Origin: Phytophthora colocasiae
Taxonomy: Eukaryota; Oomycota; Peronosporomycetes; Peronosporales; Peronosporaceae
Length of the DNA: 64,000 nucleotides
NCBI GenBank assembly: GCA_018806915.1
Contig: JAGKQI010000081.1
Coordinates: forward strand, 124,001-188,000
Reading direction: 5' to 3'
A program made the translations under genes and the position numbers. The notes beneath the pieces were generated by a model that saw nothing but the letters and a program-made list of their open reading frames with translations, was not told where the DNA came from and made no database searches. Of the stretch, positions 43,023 to 55,200 are shown in pieces (the first letter of the stretch is position 1; every line of letters begins with the position of its first letter).

Positions 43023-43972
43023 CGATGTCTTCGTACAGGCTTGTCGAGAAAGGTGATCAAGTGCCAGCCAGTCTTTTGCATCGTTTCCAAATTAAGTTGC
43101 GGTAATATTTAAGTTTGCGTGATGAAAAAATAGTTCTGAAATCTAGCTGGACAAAAACCTGGCATCCGCTTCCAGATCCAGTCTACATTACTTCAAGTAC
43201 TGCATTAACTAACTACACATGGAATCGCTGTGCATGCAGGTTCACGGTTGAGCTTGGGCCGGAGCTAGAAACTCCCGCTGCAGAAGAGTCTGTCGAAGAG
43301 AGTTCACAATGCTACCAGGGTGGTCTCCGACTACTCTCCTCGTAGGTGGCTCGAGAACGCAACGCAGAGCACATACGACGTCGTGGATGAGACGGAGACT
43401 CTTCTCAGTGAAAGGCAAACGTCTCCTGCGTCCGTAGTCAGTTTCCGTCATAATAGGCCAGAAGAAGCCCAGCGCGTTCCAGTTTCACAAAGACGCATAC
43501 GTTCTGCGTCGTGGATGTACTTGTGCGGAATCTCCAGCCCCGAAAATGAATTCCAACACACCACCTGCACGGTAGATGGCATTGGGAGACCCGTGCTGGT
43601 CAAAACGCTGGTCCATAGCGTAACGACTCCGACCGTCAGTGCAATTCCGACTTGCATCCGACGCATCAACATCTCGCAAGAATTGATATTGCACCGATTT
43701 ATAGAGGTTCAGTAAAAACGTTTGATTGGTCCATATGTGTATGTGACAGGAGTAATTACGAGGTTAAATGAATGGTACACATGCAATTCAACTGCGCCAT
43801 TTTGCCCTGCGAGCTCAGTGCTCGATTGACCACCCAGGAGGGTGAATTGAGGGGGTGACACCGAGCATCGGTGTCCCTAAGAGGGTTGTCCTGGCCGCGA
43901 AGTTACTGAGGCTTGTAATTCCCCGTCGAGCACCCAGATGAGTATCCCTGCGATGTTGTTGTACTAACCCCC
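43023..43972. other. Region upstream of NOP14, about 0.95 kb
   Basis: The NOP14 promoter side. Coding-like runs appear on the minus strand (43242-43694: RDVDASDASRNCTDGRSRYA.., VCALRCVLEPPTRRVVG) in shifting frames. They may be a decayed gene, but I cannot name it. Confidence 0.35.
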
Positions 43973-44037
43973 ATCGATGTAGCTCAACGGAAGAGCTCCC
44001 GAAAGGGAAGGTGGTGGTTCGATTCCACCCATCGATA
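43973..44037 (+). tRNA. tRNA-like sequence lacking a normal anticodon arm (pseudo-tRNA or tRNA-derived)
   Basis: Perfect 7-bp acceptor stem (ATCGATG, 43973-43979, with CATCGAT, 44030-44036). D-arm GCTC/GAGC with an AACGGAA loop. T-arm GGTGG-TTCGATT-CCACC with a perfect box B. Between D and T arms there are only 16 nt, forming TCCC-GAAA-GGGA, a GNRA-type tetraloop hairpin instead of a 17-nt anticodon arm. There is no anticodon, so it cannot decode. Pol III boxes A and B are intact and it could be transcribed. It sits directly beside a recombinase element (44035-46444). Confidence 0.7.
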
Positions 44038-44119
44038 TTCAATCTCGATTGCCTGTTGCCGATGTATTTGCTAACAGGGATAAAAGTGCAAGCTGCATTA
44101 CAATGGACGCCGGACTGCG

Positions 44120-46151
44120 TTACAACCGCACCTTGAGCACACTTCGGCAGTGACTTAGTGCAGGATCTGCGATGCGGCCGACCGCGAGGCGCTGTTGGTA
44201 GGCAGAGATGCGGTCATTCAGGATACCCTCGCGATGCAGTTGACGAAGCACTTTGAGTACCGCGTTGGAACCCTTTGACGGTATACCTTGTGCACTCAGG
44301 AACGCTGTGATTTCTTGCGATGCTCGCTCTCCAAGCTGACGGACATTGTCTTTGTAGGTGGGTGATGATTCGTCGAGCGCGTACCCGTCGTCGATGAACA
44401 GCCGCATGAAGGCCACCAGTTGCTTGGGTCGGACTTCTTGTGCTTGTTCGTGCTCCAGCCATCCACGCGGAACTGTAGTATACCACGCGAACCAGGTGTC
44501 CACAAGTGGTATCGTCTTTGATCGGCGCCGGCGCTTCACTGGTACGTTTTCATCTTCGTCTCTTGATCGCTTCTTTTGATTCTCACATGCCGATGTTTTA
44601 CCTGCCGCGTATGAATTTGTAGACTCTAGCAAGTTGACTCGAGCCTCAAGGTTCCGATTGACCTCGATTAACCGTTCAATTAAGGCACTTTGGTGATCGA
44701 ACACAACTTTGGCCTTTGCGTTCCCTCCCATTAGATCATCTGCTGTGGCTTTCATTGGCGAGCAGTTGACCTCGCGAGTTGCTGTGACCATGCCAACAAG
44801 CTTGTCGTTGCCACTCCAGACGCTTCGGTACAGCGCTGGATCGTCTTCATCGCGGGAGCGTCTTCATTGATCTTCATCAACGCCGGGTAATGTTGGATGA
44901 TGGTTGCTGTCAGCACATCAATCACACCACTGCTGAGGTTGAAGGACTTGTTGGCAAGTCCATGGCTGGCATTGAAGAGTTTGAAGCTAACCGCTCTGAT
45001 TTCCTCTTGTGTGACCGAGTCGAAGATACCCAACGACGGAAGAACAGAGGCTTGCCGTGGAGACATCCCGCTCAGAACCTTCGCGACCTGGTGATCTTCT
45101 TTTAAAGGGTTGAAGACGTATGCAAAAGCTTTGTTCGTCGTGGTCAAGTTCCAAGCTCCACGATCGAATATCCACTGCGCCGTCAGCTCTGAGCAAGCGT
45201 TCGCATGCTGTGCACCACCTCTCCGAAACGAGTGAGAAGTCAGGGCGTCTTCAACTCCAGCTGGACCAGCAACACGATCCAGTAAGCGATTGACGAGAGC
45301 GTGGATACCAGCTACCGGTTTGATGCTTGTGGTGTAGCTTGTTGTTGGAGCCTGCGAGGAACCCGGCGTGCTACTGTCATCGAGCAAGTCCAGAAGCGGA
45401 ATGGACTCAGTCAGCTCGACAGGGACGTCCTTCGACTTGACTGGCAAGTGGTTGAGCAGAGCGGCGCACGGAGACTCCTGCACGATCAAGGCCAGTGCCA
45501 GTGCAAGCAGCGGGCAGGTAGCGGGATCTCCATCAGGGAAGAGTGACAGCGCTTGCTCATCGGATGTCTTCACACGGATGAAGCGAATGAAGAACACTTC
45601 ACCAGCTCCGATGGAGAGCTGCTGCTTCCGAACGAAAGTTAAATCCGACGCACGTCCAAACAGATACCAAAGAAGACATAACAGCGCGGCATCTTGGTAG
45701 TCCGATGCACAGCTAGCCGTTGAATACAGATAACTTGTCATATTCTTGAGACTCTCCTTCGTGCACGCAACTGCCTTCTTGACAAAACCACCACTTTCAC
45801 GCTTGACGCAGTGCTGCTCAAGCGTGCGCCTAAACTGAGCAGCTGCCGTTCCACAGCTCCACCTTGAACAGGATACTCGTCCAGAAGCCAGCACTTCACT
45901 TGGCGGAAATATTGAGCAGCGGAGTGGCGCGATAGAGTTGGCCCCTAGCTCCTGCGTGGAAGGCCAAGTACACACCAAACTTATCCATTAGCGTCACGAG
46001 AATACTTTCTGCGCGTCTTGGGTCCACACGGCGATGAGAGCCCTGACATGCTCCATGTTAGTGCTCTCAACAGTAAGAAGCGCTCGAAAGCCTTCACCGC
46101 TGTCGCGCGCGCCCGCTTGGTGTTGGCAGGCTTGAGGTCGTTTAGACTCAT
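44120..46151 (-). pseudogene. Crypton-type tyrosine recombinase, decayed copy (E1)
   Basis: Homologous along its length to the intact recombinase at 59109-61157. The start (MSLNDLKPANTKRARATAVKAFERFL) is at 46151, but the next 300 nt carry deletions and frame changes. From about 45870 to 44752 the catalytic domain is open: LFGRASDLTFVRK (Arg I), FIRVKTSDEQALSLFP (Lys), TSHSFRRGGAQHA (His-x-x-Arg) and WIFDRGAWNLTTTNKAFAYVF (Tyr). A frame change near 44770 leads to the C-terminal part (coiled coil, basic KKRSRDEDE.., then TWFAWYTTVPRGWLE and LVAFMRLFIDDGYALD). Catalytic residues survive, but the gene as written is broken. Confidence 0.82.
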
Positions 46152-46257
46152 TGTTCTTTAAAGTTCTTGGGCGTTTGTAGTCGGAGACGCAGCAAATATG
46201 GGAGTGATACTACGCATACGACTCATTTGTAGCATGGTACACATATCTAGTCATTAT

Positions 46258-46280
46258 TTCCGACTCGATACGTCGGAATC
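46258..46280. promoter_or_regulatory. Dyad upstream of recombinase E1
   Basis: TTCCGAC and GTCGGAA arms separated by TCGATAC. It lies about 110 bp upstream of the E1 start codon. The identical dyad with the same centre is found upstream of E2 at 61247-61268. Related GTAGTCGGAG half-motifs occur at about 46170-46180, 46283-46290 and 46423-46432. A recombinase-binding or promoter role is inferred. Confidence 0.6.
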
Positions 46281-46444
46281 GCTCAGGTCCGACTACAGCC
46301 ACTATACACATTTTGATTGGGTGAAAATGACAAAAAGAGAGCGAAATGATTCGCCGAAACTACGAAAGTAGGTAATTGAAGTGTCTGATTGGCCAGTTCT
46401 CAGCATACTTTGATCTAGTGTAGTCGGAGATTTAATGATATTCA

Positions 46445-47421
46445 TCCATGTCGAATTTCTCAACCTTCATTATGAAGGATGGGCTGCTGTACCGACCAGG
46501 GGTGAAAGCGCTCGCAGGTCCACAGAGAAGGAGGTACACCCCTGATGTTCCTGGCGGTGGTCTCTCATACAACACGCCTGAAACAAAAGGACCTCTGTAC
46601 ACTCTGAAGATGGGGTTGAAAACCACGTTTGGAGCCTCGGTGCTTAAAAAAAATCGGACTTTGAGTGAGCAGGTGGGGGAGAATGGTTGTCGTAGCCATG
46701 AGTGCGAACTCGAGTCTGAGATACGTTTGCTCGGGTCGAGCGTTTCCACGAGTAATTAGTCCGTACGAGAGTGTATTCTCCTGTCCTGCTTCGACAAGTA
46801 GACGCTCTCCCTGGAAGTAATCCCTGACCGCTATCGCCAAGCCTCGTGGCGCAACATGGCACAAGCCCGCTATACTCGTCCACGGGAAGAACGGAACCCC
46901 GTTGAAGTAAACATACTCGGGAAAAATCTTTTCGAAGTCGCGCAAGGTAGAGTGCGCAACGTAGGGCTGTGAATTCCACGCGCGGAAACACCTACACAGA
47001 CGGTCTCTGTTCGGATCCATAGCAAAATGAGAAGTGAACACCAAGTAGCAGGCAGCAAGTAGCTGGCGACAGGGCTCTCACTTTTTCGAAGCCTGTGGTA
47101 GAGGCTCAACCCGGTTCCATTCGTCCAGCAAAGGCTCCATCCATCCAGCAAACGTTCGGCTATGGTGCGGGGGGAGGGTGACCCTTTTGCAGCGGTTGCC
47201 GAACACTAGGAAGGCAAGTGAGCTCAGGAAGTACTAGCTCATGTTAAGACGGTTGGCTGCCGCAAAATGTTGTGAGCGATTGCTTCGTGTGCAGTATCTT
47301 GCACTGAATCGAACGCGTCTCATTTTGCACACTGTCGAGGAGTTGTTGTCTCTGTAATTCGTTCAGTGCAGTCGTAGCTGTCCACGGGCAATTCTCCTTT
47401 ATAAAGAGAACAGTCTGTATA
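46445..47421. other. Possible gene remnant on the minus strand
   Basis: From about 47150 to 46565 the minus strand has coding-like sequence: LVFTSHFAMDPNRDRLCRCF, YVAHSTLRDFEKIFPEYVYF and PWTSIAGLCHVAPRGLAIAV. It is interrupted by stops and frame shifts. I do not recognise a family. The rest of the stretch to 47421 holds nothing I can support. Confidence 0.35.
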
Positions 47422-50400
47422 CTATGATAATTTATCACGGAATAGTATTTCTAGTCTATGCTTTGCTAGTCTTGTACTAGTAGTTCTGTACTTCTTCGTG
47501 CATTTTATCAAAAACTTGGTGGTGTAGCTGAGCTCATACAGCAGCAGAAGAGTGGAGTTCCTGCTCCTAATTCCCGCAGGAACAGAGCGAGGTAGTCTTG
47601 ATCCACACGCCGCATGGTGAGTTTTGCTGCAGAGAGACGTATCCAGCGAGCTTGAGCAGCTTGATAATGCTGGGTGTCGCCTTGCGCATCTTCGAGTAGC
47701 GGATGTCGTCATGCTGCAGTGTACGGAACTTGGGCGTACACCCTCTCGGTGAAGAGATCGTAGCACCTTGAATATGGAGGTAAGTTTTCGCGCTCGCTCC
47801 GTATCAGACGGACACTCGCATCTGCAGCTTGCCAGACACGCGCGGATCTCACGTACAGCTTCATCCACTTGGTGTGCTGTCGGAACGCGATCAGGAGCGT
47901 CGTCACTCCAGGATGGTTTCTCGTAGGCGTGAAGCGGTTCACCGGATGACGCGCCCCCCATTTGGCCTGACTGAAACGGAAGCGATGAACTTCGAGGACG
48001 GACGAGTCCTGCCATTAATGCTCGAAGTTCATCACGCTCGTCCTTGCCAACTGCGGGCGCAGGAGGCAATGGCGAGGATGGCGAATCCGCAGGATTAATA
48101 GGCGGCGAGGCCCCAGCTTCCGCTGCCTTCCTCTTCTTCAGCAAAGCACCAAGGTCTTCTTCCACAAAAAACGCGTCAGGTCCTTGGTATTTCTTGAACT
48201 GGGGCTCGTGGAATTCTTCGCTACTTAGCAGCGACAAGTCATCGGATGAGTCGTCGTAACTTTCCTCATCAGATGAAGAATCATAGTCGTCGTCATCGCC
48301 ATACCGAGTTCCACCTGTAGTACCTAAAGACTTCAAGTAGGATCCATCAGTGGGCGGGTTGCGTCCAGTCACTTGGTTCTTCTTGCTGTTTCCATGACTG
48401 TCGTTTAGGCCACCATTCGAGCTGGCTTTCGGTTTAATTGGCAGCGACCGACGAATTTTTAAATCTGGAGACACACTCTTAGTAGATGCCGGGTGTGGTG
48501 GTGGAGGAGGAGGGCTGATCGGAGCTTTTGGCACGGAGAGGCGAGGTGGAGGCGTCGATGACCTGGACATGGACTTCCGCGAACCACCACTAACTCGGAC
48601 AAGATTTTCACTGGAAGCCATAACCCCGCGAAGCTCCGACACCAAGTCTTGCGTCGTTAATCCTCTTGATCCCATTGCTTCTGAAGGCAATGACATTGCT
48701 CTAGGACCTGACGAAACGGATGAGGCTGCATCTCCAAAGGGTGTGTTCTTCTCTTCACCGCGCTCGCCAAAGATCTCGAAAACGCTCTCAATTTCCACTT
48801 GAGCGGAACGTTCACGCACAGCTTCTAGCTGCTGACGCGACCTAGCTTCAGGCTCAGGCTCGTCGCTGTCGATAACTGAAAGCTTTCGCTGTGCGTCTTC
48901 CAGGCTACGCTGCAGGTCACGAATCTTTTTCTCCAGCTCGTGAATTTCACCCGCGCGTCGTACGGAGTTCGCGAAATTGTGGGAGGAGCCTCTGTCATCT
49001 TCATCTTCGTGTTCCGAACCATCGCGTTCGGCTTGGTATGTTGCCATGATTTTCTCGTAGTTTGAGGCGGAATACGGATCAGGACTCTGAGCCGAGCTAT
49101 CATCGCTGTCGTATACTGTCGGATAACTAGCCACCGATGCTGAGTTCGCAGATAAGGCGTCATCATCGTGACCTTCTTGATTGTCTCGAGCGTTATTCAG
49201 CTCTTGCTGGCGATCTCCAACAGATAAAAACGCTTGACCGGCCTGACTCGTAGCTCGAGCTGCTGCAAAGGTGATGCGAGCAACTGAATTGAATTGATAA
49301 GGCGTCATTTCGCCGTCGCGTTCACTGCCGTCTCGTAGAGAGTCCTGGCTGCGATCACTTGGGCCAGAATAATACATGGCAGGTGCCGCATTCGTAGCAT
49401 TCGCCAAGGCAGCATCAAAGTTTGAGACGGAGCTCTCCAGCGCCTCACGGATGTTCGTAATTTCACTGTACATGTCATTAAACTCTTCCGTTTCATCGCT
49501 GTCCTCATGCAGCCGTTCTCCGTACGCTGCCTCGGACATCGTAAGGTTAATCGTGTCCCGAACCTCTCGAATATGAGTCACCACGTCTGTGAGCCTGCAT
49601 CTTGTCCTGAGGCCGCAGTTGTGGACTGACATCAATTTTACGCGGGGGATTCGCAGGCTTCAGCTCAGTGTCGGATGCTTCAAGCACTTCCATGGCCAAA
49701 TCACTCTGTCGACGGTCGCGATCACGAGATTCACGCATCTGGAAGATCATATCCTCGTAAGAATTGTGTTGTGGGCTGCGTAGTCCGCGGATGTACGACT
49801 CCACACGTGTCGTTGGATGTCGATGAAGCAGGTTCATCCCCAGTTCCAGTTGCACTCACTGCCGAGAACTGTTGTTGCCGTGCTCCAGCACTGGTCATAC
49901 AGGCAGAGCAGACACGTAAATGGGTGATGTCAAAGATCGGTTCTTCCAGTTCCTCAGCAATGCACAGGATGAACAAACTACTTCTCCACATGTTCGACAA
50001 TGATGTTTTGCGCCGAAAGTAAAAACCCCGCAAGCAAACTGCGCAAGCTTTACGGTCCGAGGTGGGCACCCATTGCCACTGCTCCACGAATCTCAAGCTG
50101 CTCACTCGCTGACGAGCTAAAGTCCTGGAATTTTAGCCACTGCACACTGTTTTCTTCATTAATTCCTCCAGAACTCCTCGTACAATCGGGTTGAGGTCTC
50201 CGTCGATCTGGCAAATAGAAGTCACTTTGAACGTGTTAGGCTGGTGTGTTTTGGACACAATAATGCCCATTCGGGACAAATATCCTCTCGCGACGCTGAA
50301 ATTCTCCAAAGTGGGCACTTCTCGATCTCGAGAAATAGATTCCTGGACACAGAACCCTACTACATTTGATCCAGGGTGGGGTTTCTTCTTGCCGGCGTAT

Positions 50401-50994
50401 TCTAAATAGCAGAAGTCCAAAATCTTCTGGTCTTCTCCGTGCCTTGGGCGTTGCGTCTTGAAAGCATGCCACTTTATGGCACGATACGAATACGAAGCTC
50501 TAGATGGGGTTCTATCTGTGGCATCACTGCCGGATCGAGACGAATGTTGCGGGAAGGTAAACAATGTCCTTCCATCTACGAAGGCGTCACCATGCATATA
50601 CCGCATGGCTTTCCTGAAATCTTTCGTCTTCACCTTGGCCACAGCTCGCAAGACCTCATCCACCTTCGTGTCAGTTAACTGTACACTAGCTTTAAGTAAC
50701 GTAGACGCGTGTGTGGACTTATTGGCCGGCTGGAAGTCCAGGAAATTGGCACGTTGGCACGTCACAGCCGGCTCGTCCTTGGTCTCCAGACCGAGACGAG
50801 TGCGTCCAGGGATCCGCGAGCGGTGGCTGCGGTGCATGGTGTCCGCGCTGGTCCATTTGTAGGCGCAGTCTGCGTCCTCAATAATGCGGATTAGCTGGGT
50901 CACTCGCTCCTTGCCCAGTCGCTTGTAGTACTTGACTTCCTCTCGACAGTGCAATCTGCGGGAAGAAGCCGTCATGTAGCGGGAACTCGAGCAT
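47422..50994 (-). CDS. START-like/FYVE protein 1 with coiled coil and C-terminal PUB-like region; multiple frame breaks
   Basis: Paralog of the gene at 52283-55323. The true start is probably ATG at 50994 (MLEFPLHDGFFPQIAL), one frame change before REEVKYYKRLGKERV. START-like lipid-binding region about residues 20-280 (YSYRAIKWHAFKTQRP, FCYLEYAGKKK, VVGFCVQESISRDREVPTLE). FYVE finger: CAVCLRGFYF then RRKHHCRTCGEVVCSSC and RVCSACM, needing one A removed at 50006-50009 and one G added near 49953. An in-frame TAA (about 50127-50132) separates START and FYVE parts. Downstream: Ser/Asp-rich disorder, a coiled coil (HELEKKIRDLQRSLEDAQRKL), Pro runs and KLTSIFKVLRSLHREGVR..YSKMRKATPSIIKLLKLAGYV, which resembles a PUB domain (p97 partner). 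FYVE fingers bind PtdIns3P on endosomes. Could be a pseudogene. Confidence 0.75.
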
Positions 50995-52282
50995 TTGGTC
51001 GCTACTCAGTGCGGAATCGGAATGCTACAGAGTGCGGAATTGGATCAGGGGTAACTTGAAGACGGCGGGCGTGGGGTAGGTGTTGCTACTGTCCAGTTGC
51101 TTTTTTTTCCCTAGTCGACCACGCAAAGTCGCCTGGAGGGGGGATACCTGCACTTTGAGACGTGTATCTAGCGACGGAGGAATCGGAGAGTGAACCACCG
51201 AGTGGCTCGCGTTGGCGCGCGAAACGCTGGGGATTAGAGTGGCCGCTCGAGGGAAAGAGGCGGCTTCCGGTAAGCAGCGATGTCGTACAATTGTAGCTCC
51301 TCGCGAGCTTTGGAACGTTTTCGATTGGTCGAAAAGCGGACAGAAAGGTCGCGGTCGTTGCCGTTGCGATTGGGTACAGTCAAAATACACACAAGGCTGA
51401 TGCGATGTCTGCGACAACAAGACCGAATGCCTCTAAGAGTACTGACTTGGTCGAGAAGATACATAAGGGATCTGATAGTGCTCTGTGCATGCTAGTCAGC
51501 AGTCGGTTTCCTAGTCACTGCTGTTGATGTACCGGTTGTTTTTTTAAATGTGGCAATGGGCGTTGCTGTGTCGAGGGGTGCGGCACGCACGAGGCGATGG
51601 ACGATGACGACTGCGACTCGTTGCCGTCGTGTGCCTGCGCGGTGTGGGCCGCACATTGGGGTGGAGATCTCGCTGGTGTCAATCGCAGCGTGGCGCCGCC
51701 GTTTTGGAGCTTGGTTCAGCGAGCGAGATACACCTCCCTCCGCCAGCTGTTTCGCAGTTGAAGCGGGCGCCGATAAGCAAGCTTGGCATTATTGACTCAA
51801 TGCCATTGAGTCAGCGCCTTGGAATGCACCAGAGGCAGCTTTGCCCCCGAAGGGACACAGGTTTGATTCGCATGATCTGGAAGGTTAGTGAAAATCTTAG
51901 TCGGTGGGATATCTCGCGGCATATAGGTTGTCGCTGATCTCACCGTCGCAGTTGCATGGCAACCTATCCTTTTCGTCGCAGTAACCAGAACTAGAACTAA
52001 CGTACTGTACTAGCAGCACTGTCAAACTAGAACTAGAACTAACGTCCCCATGTACTAGCACCTGTGTGCATATAAACGAACTATTCGCGCTACGTTGACA
52101 GAGTTCAGAACTTTAGCTGGTAGCATAACATTTGCAGGACTGATGCCAGTGTCTGTAAAAACAATCTCTTTTTTTTCACGACAAACACATCTTCAAAGTT
52201 TAGATACCTACAGTGACGGCAACATGATGGGCTTTCCTCTCCATCTTCTTCGGTTTGCCTGTCTAGCGGTTTTGAACATTGA
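50995..52282. other. Intergenic, about 1.3 kb
   Basis: Contains the promoter side of FYVE gene 1, with GATTGGTCGAAAAGCGG at 51323-51339 (identical to 18823-18839), and a perfect 10-1-10 dyad (TGACTCAATG, 51793-51802; CATTGAGTCA, 51804-51813) made of two inverted bZIP-type TGACTCA sites. No gene seen. Confidence 0.5.
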
Positions 52283-55200
52283 CTAAAAGTCGAATTTTTC
52301 AGAGGGTGGAGCGCCGGTAGACTGCCCACTCGAGCAGCGACTGCGCAACGGAGCCTTCGTCAAGCTCTCCATCAGCTCGCGTAACTCACCACTCTCGTCG
52401 CGAGATCTCGTTACTCTTCCAGCAACAGGGGGTCGTGTTGCAGCAGCACCACGTGCTTGTTCTCTCTCTTCGTCCGAGGAGGACAAGTACGCGTTTCGGG
52501 GGTTTGCTTCTTCTCCATCGTCGTTTCCACCGGGTACTTCATCAGGCCCTGTTTCTACTGCTTCGGTAGCGTCTGGGGGGCGACGGTCGAGACTTCGCCG
52601 TTGAACTCGTTGAAATCGGTCTTTGGGGTCAAACACGTAGATCGTAGTGCCTTGTACTGGAGTCGCTCCGGCTGCTGTTGGTCGCGCTGAGCTGAAAGGC
52701 GGAAGTGCTGGCGGTGCAGCTGGAGGTGGCGGTGGAGGTGCTCTCCTTGACGGCCCGGAGTAGGAGTTCCGCGTAGGAAATGGCATCGCAGGCGTGCTTG
52801 ACGGCGTTTCTGGTGGGGATAGCGATGGTGTAGCACTGCTGGCACCAGATCGTCGACGGGGAGGTGCGTGGGTAAGTTCACTCGAGTTCATGACACCACG
52901 CAGACTGGCTACGAGGTCAGGAGGAGCACGAGCCGGCTCGGAAAGACGAGAAGCACTTGTGCTGGGACTGGGGGAAGACGGAGCTGCATCAGGAGCAATC
53001 GCCACATGCTGCTCCTTGGAGTTTTGCCGTCCAGGTCCCTGAGGCTGCTTTAGGACCGGAATCGGCTCAGACGACTGTCGTCGATGAAGAGTTGGGCGTT
53101 TTTCAGGCTCTGGTTCGTCTTCGTCTTCCGACTGTTCGTCTTGTTCGTCAACTACCGGCGGCACACCGAGCGGAGTTGGTGTAACAGGAGCTACTGTAAC
53201 GGAGACTGGACCACTACTTGAAGCCTCCGACTCGCTGAGAAGCTTCGAGACGCTGCTGAAGACGCCCGATTTTTGTGAAAGCCGTTCAATGCCTCGATTC
53301 TTACTCACACTCACGACCGGTGGTGCCGGTTCAATCTGCTGGGTAGTCTCGTGTACCTTGGGAGACCCCACTGCAGAAGCAGCACGAGTGGAGTGTAGAC
53401 TTGCGGTTGGTTCTGATTGACGAACCCACTGCATTGCCTCCTCAAGAGCACGTGCTTCCTCTTCAGCCTGAAGTTCAGATGTCAGCGTAGGTAGTGGTTC
53501 TCCAGCATCTTGGTGATCTAGGACTGGACGAAGCCGACAACAGCGACGATCGTGACGAAAGGAACTCGACGCTTTCACTCGGGTGCTCACTATCTGCACC
53601 TTCGCTTAGACTAAAGGCCAGTCGCTATCTAAACGATCCGATATGGTGTCGGATGGCCGCACATCATTGTGGCCGATAGACTCCAGCACCGCATCGAAAT
53701 CCAAGCTCGACACGTCCAGAGTTTCTCGGATTTTCATAATCCGGTCGTATATCTCATCGTACCGTTCTGCACCAACGTCTGGATCTCCACGACCACTCTC
53801 AAGCATCATACTATGACGCTCTTCCTCTTCTTCGGCCTCTGAAATTGCCACGCTGATCGTATCTCGAATTTGCCGAACGTGCTCCACCAATTTATCCAGA
53901 GCCTCTTTCTTCGCTTGGGCTGACATAGTCGAAGATGACAGCGTGGAGTGACGAAGAACACTTGATCGTCGCTCTCGTCGTACAGCCTGATACTGTTCAC
54001 TACCGTCTGATTCATACTCGTACCCATTACCTTGAGCACTGCTTCGACTCGAGAGGGGTGATGTCGCTGTCGGAATGGTGGAAGTGGCGAGCGTATGGAG
54101 GTTGCCTGTGATGAAGATCCGCGTACAGATCCCTCGATGCCTCCTCTCCGCAGTCCTCGATGTTTTGGGTACCGCAATCCTCCAACGTACGTCTCAGTCC
54201 CAACATTCGTCGTAGAAGTGGTCGTTTCCAGCATGCCGTCCTCACTCTCTGTAACTCCAGACATGCTGCTGTCGCGATGACTGCCAGCTTGAGCCATACA
54301 CAGAGAACACACACGCATTGCAAGCGTGTGCTCATCCAGAGGCTCCTCCAACTCCCGCAACGGGGCACAATTGGAGCACACTACTTCTCCACACGTCGCG
54401 CAATGATGTTTCCGATGGAAGTAAAAGTTACGCAGGCAAACCGCACATGCCTTGCGCTCCTTAGTAGATACCCACTCCCATTCGTCCAAATACTGCAGTC
54501 TCCCCATCCGTTGTCGTTCCAGTAGTCCCTTAACACGATGCACTGCAGCCACATAGTCCACCATTATCTCTTCCATCGTCATCCGCACTGCAGCAGGCAC
54601 CATTGCTCCGTCAATCTGTGCAATAGAAGTAATCTTAAGGATATTGGACTGGTGCGTCTTAGTGATCACGATACCCGTGCGCATGAACTGACCACGTAGA
54701 ATATCGTATCTCTCCAGTGTCGGCACTTCTCGATCTCTGGCAATAGACTCCTGCACACAGAATCCCACCACACTACTGGCTCCCGCATGGGCTTTCCTCT
54801 TTCCAGCGTACTCTAGATAGCAAAAGTCCAGACTCTTCTGTCCTTCTCTTCTCTTCGCTTTAAGTAGACACCACTTGACAGCTCTGTAGGAATAGCTGGG
54901 TTTCTTGAGTTCCGAGGACGTAGGGAACGTCAGCAACGTCTGTGTATCCATCAATTCCTCTCCATGGAGATAACTCATTGCTCGACGGGCATCTTTTGTT
55001 TTAACTTTTGCAATAGCTTGCAGAATCTCCTCTGGCTGTACATCCACAATATGAACACTGGATTTCAGTATAGTAGAGGGTTGTTGTGACGCTGGTTGCT
55101 TCGTACTCGGCTGAATATCCAGGAATTGTGCTTTTTGCACGGGTCGTCCATTTCGCGCCTTCATATCCGTCCAACGGTAGACGCAATCCGCGTCGTCGAT

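Larger units (their letters stand above)
44035..46444 (-). mobile_element. Crypton-like element E1 (candidate termini)
   Basis: Candidate boundaries are the direct repeats GATATTCA at 44034-44041 and 46437-46444. The first overlaps the last bases of the tRNA-like acceptor stem. Similar ATATTCA occurs at 61425-61431 at the matching end of element E2. There is no reverse transcriptase, no terminal inverted repeat and no transposase of another type. The boundaries are inference; gene content is solid. Confidence 0.5.

Noticed and set aside
43973..44037. Functional decoding tRNA
   Set aside because: No anticodon loop: only 16 nt lie between the D and T arms.
46448..46759. 103-codon plus-strand frame after element E1
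   Set aside because: Starts at the recombinase flank, has no motif, and the opposite strand is at least as protein-like.
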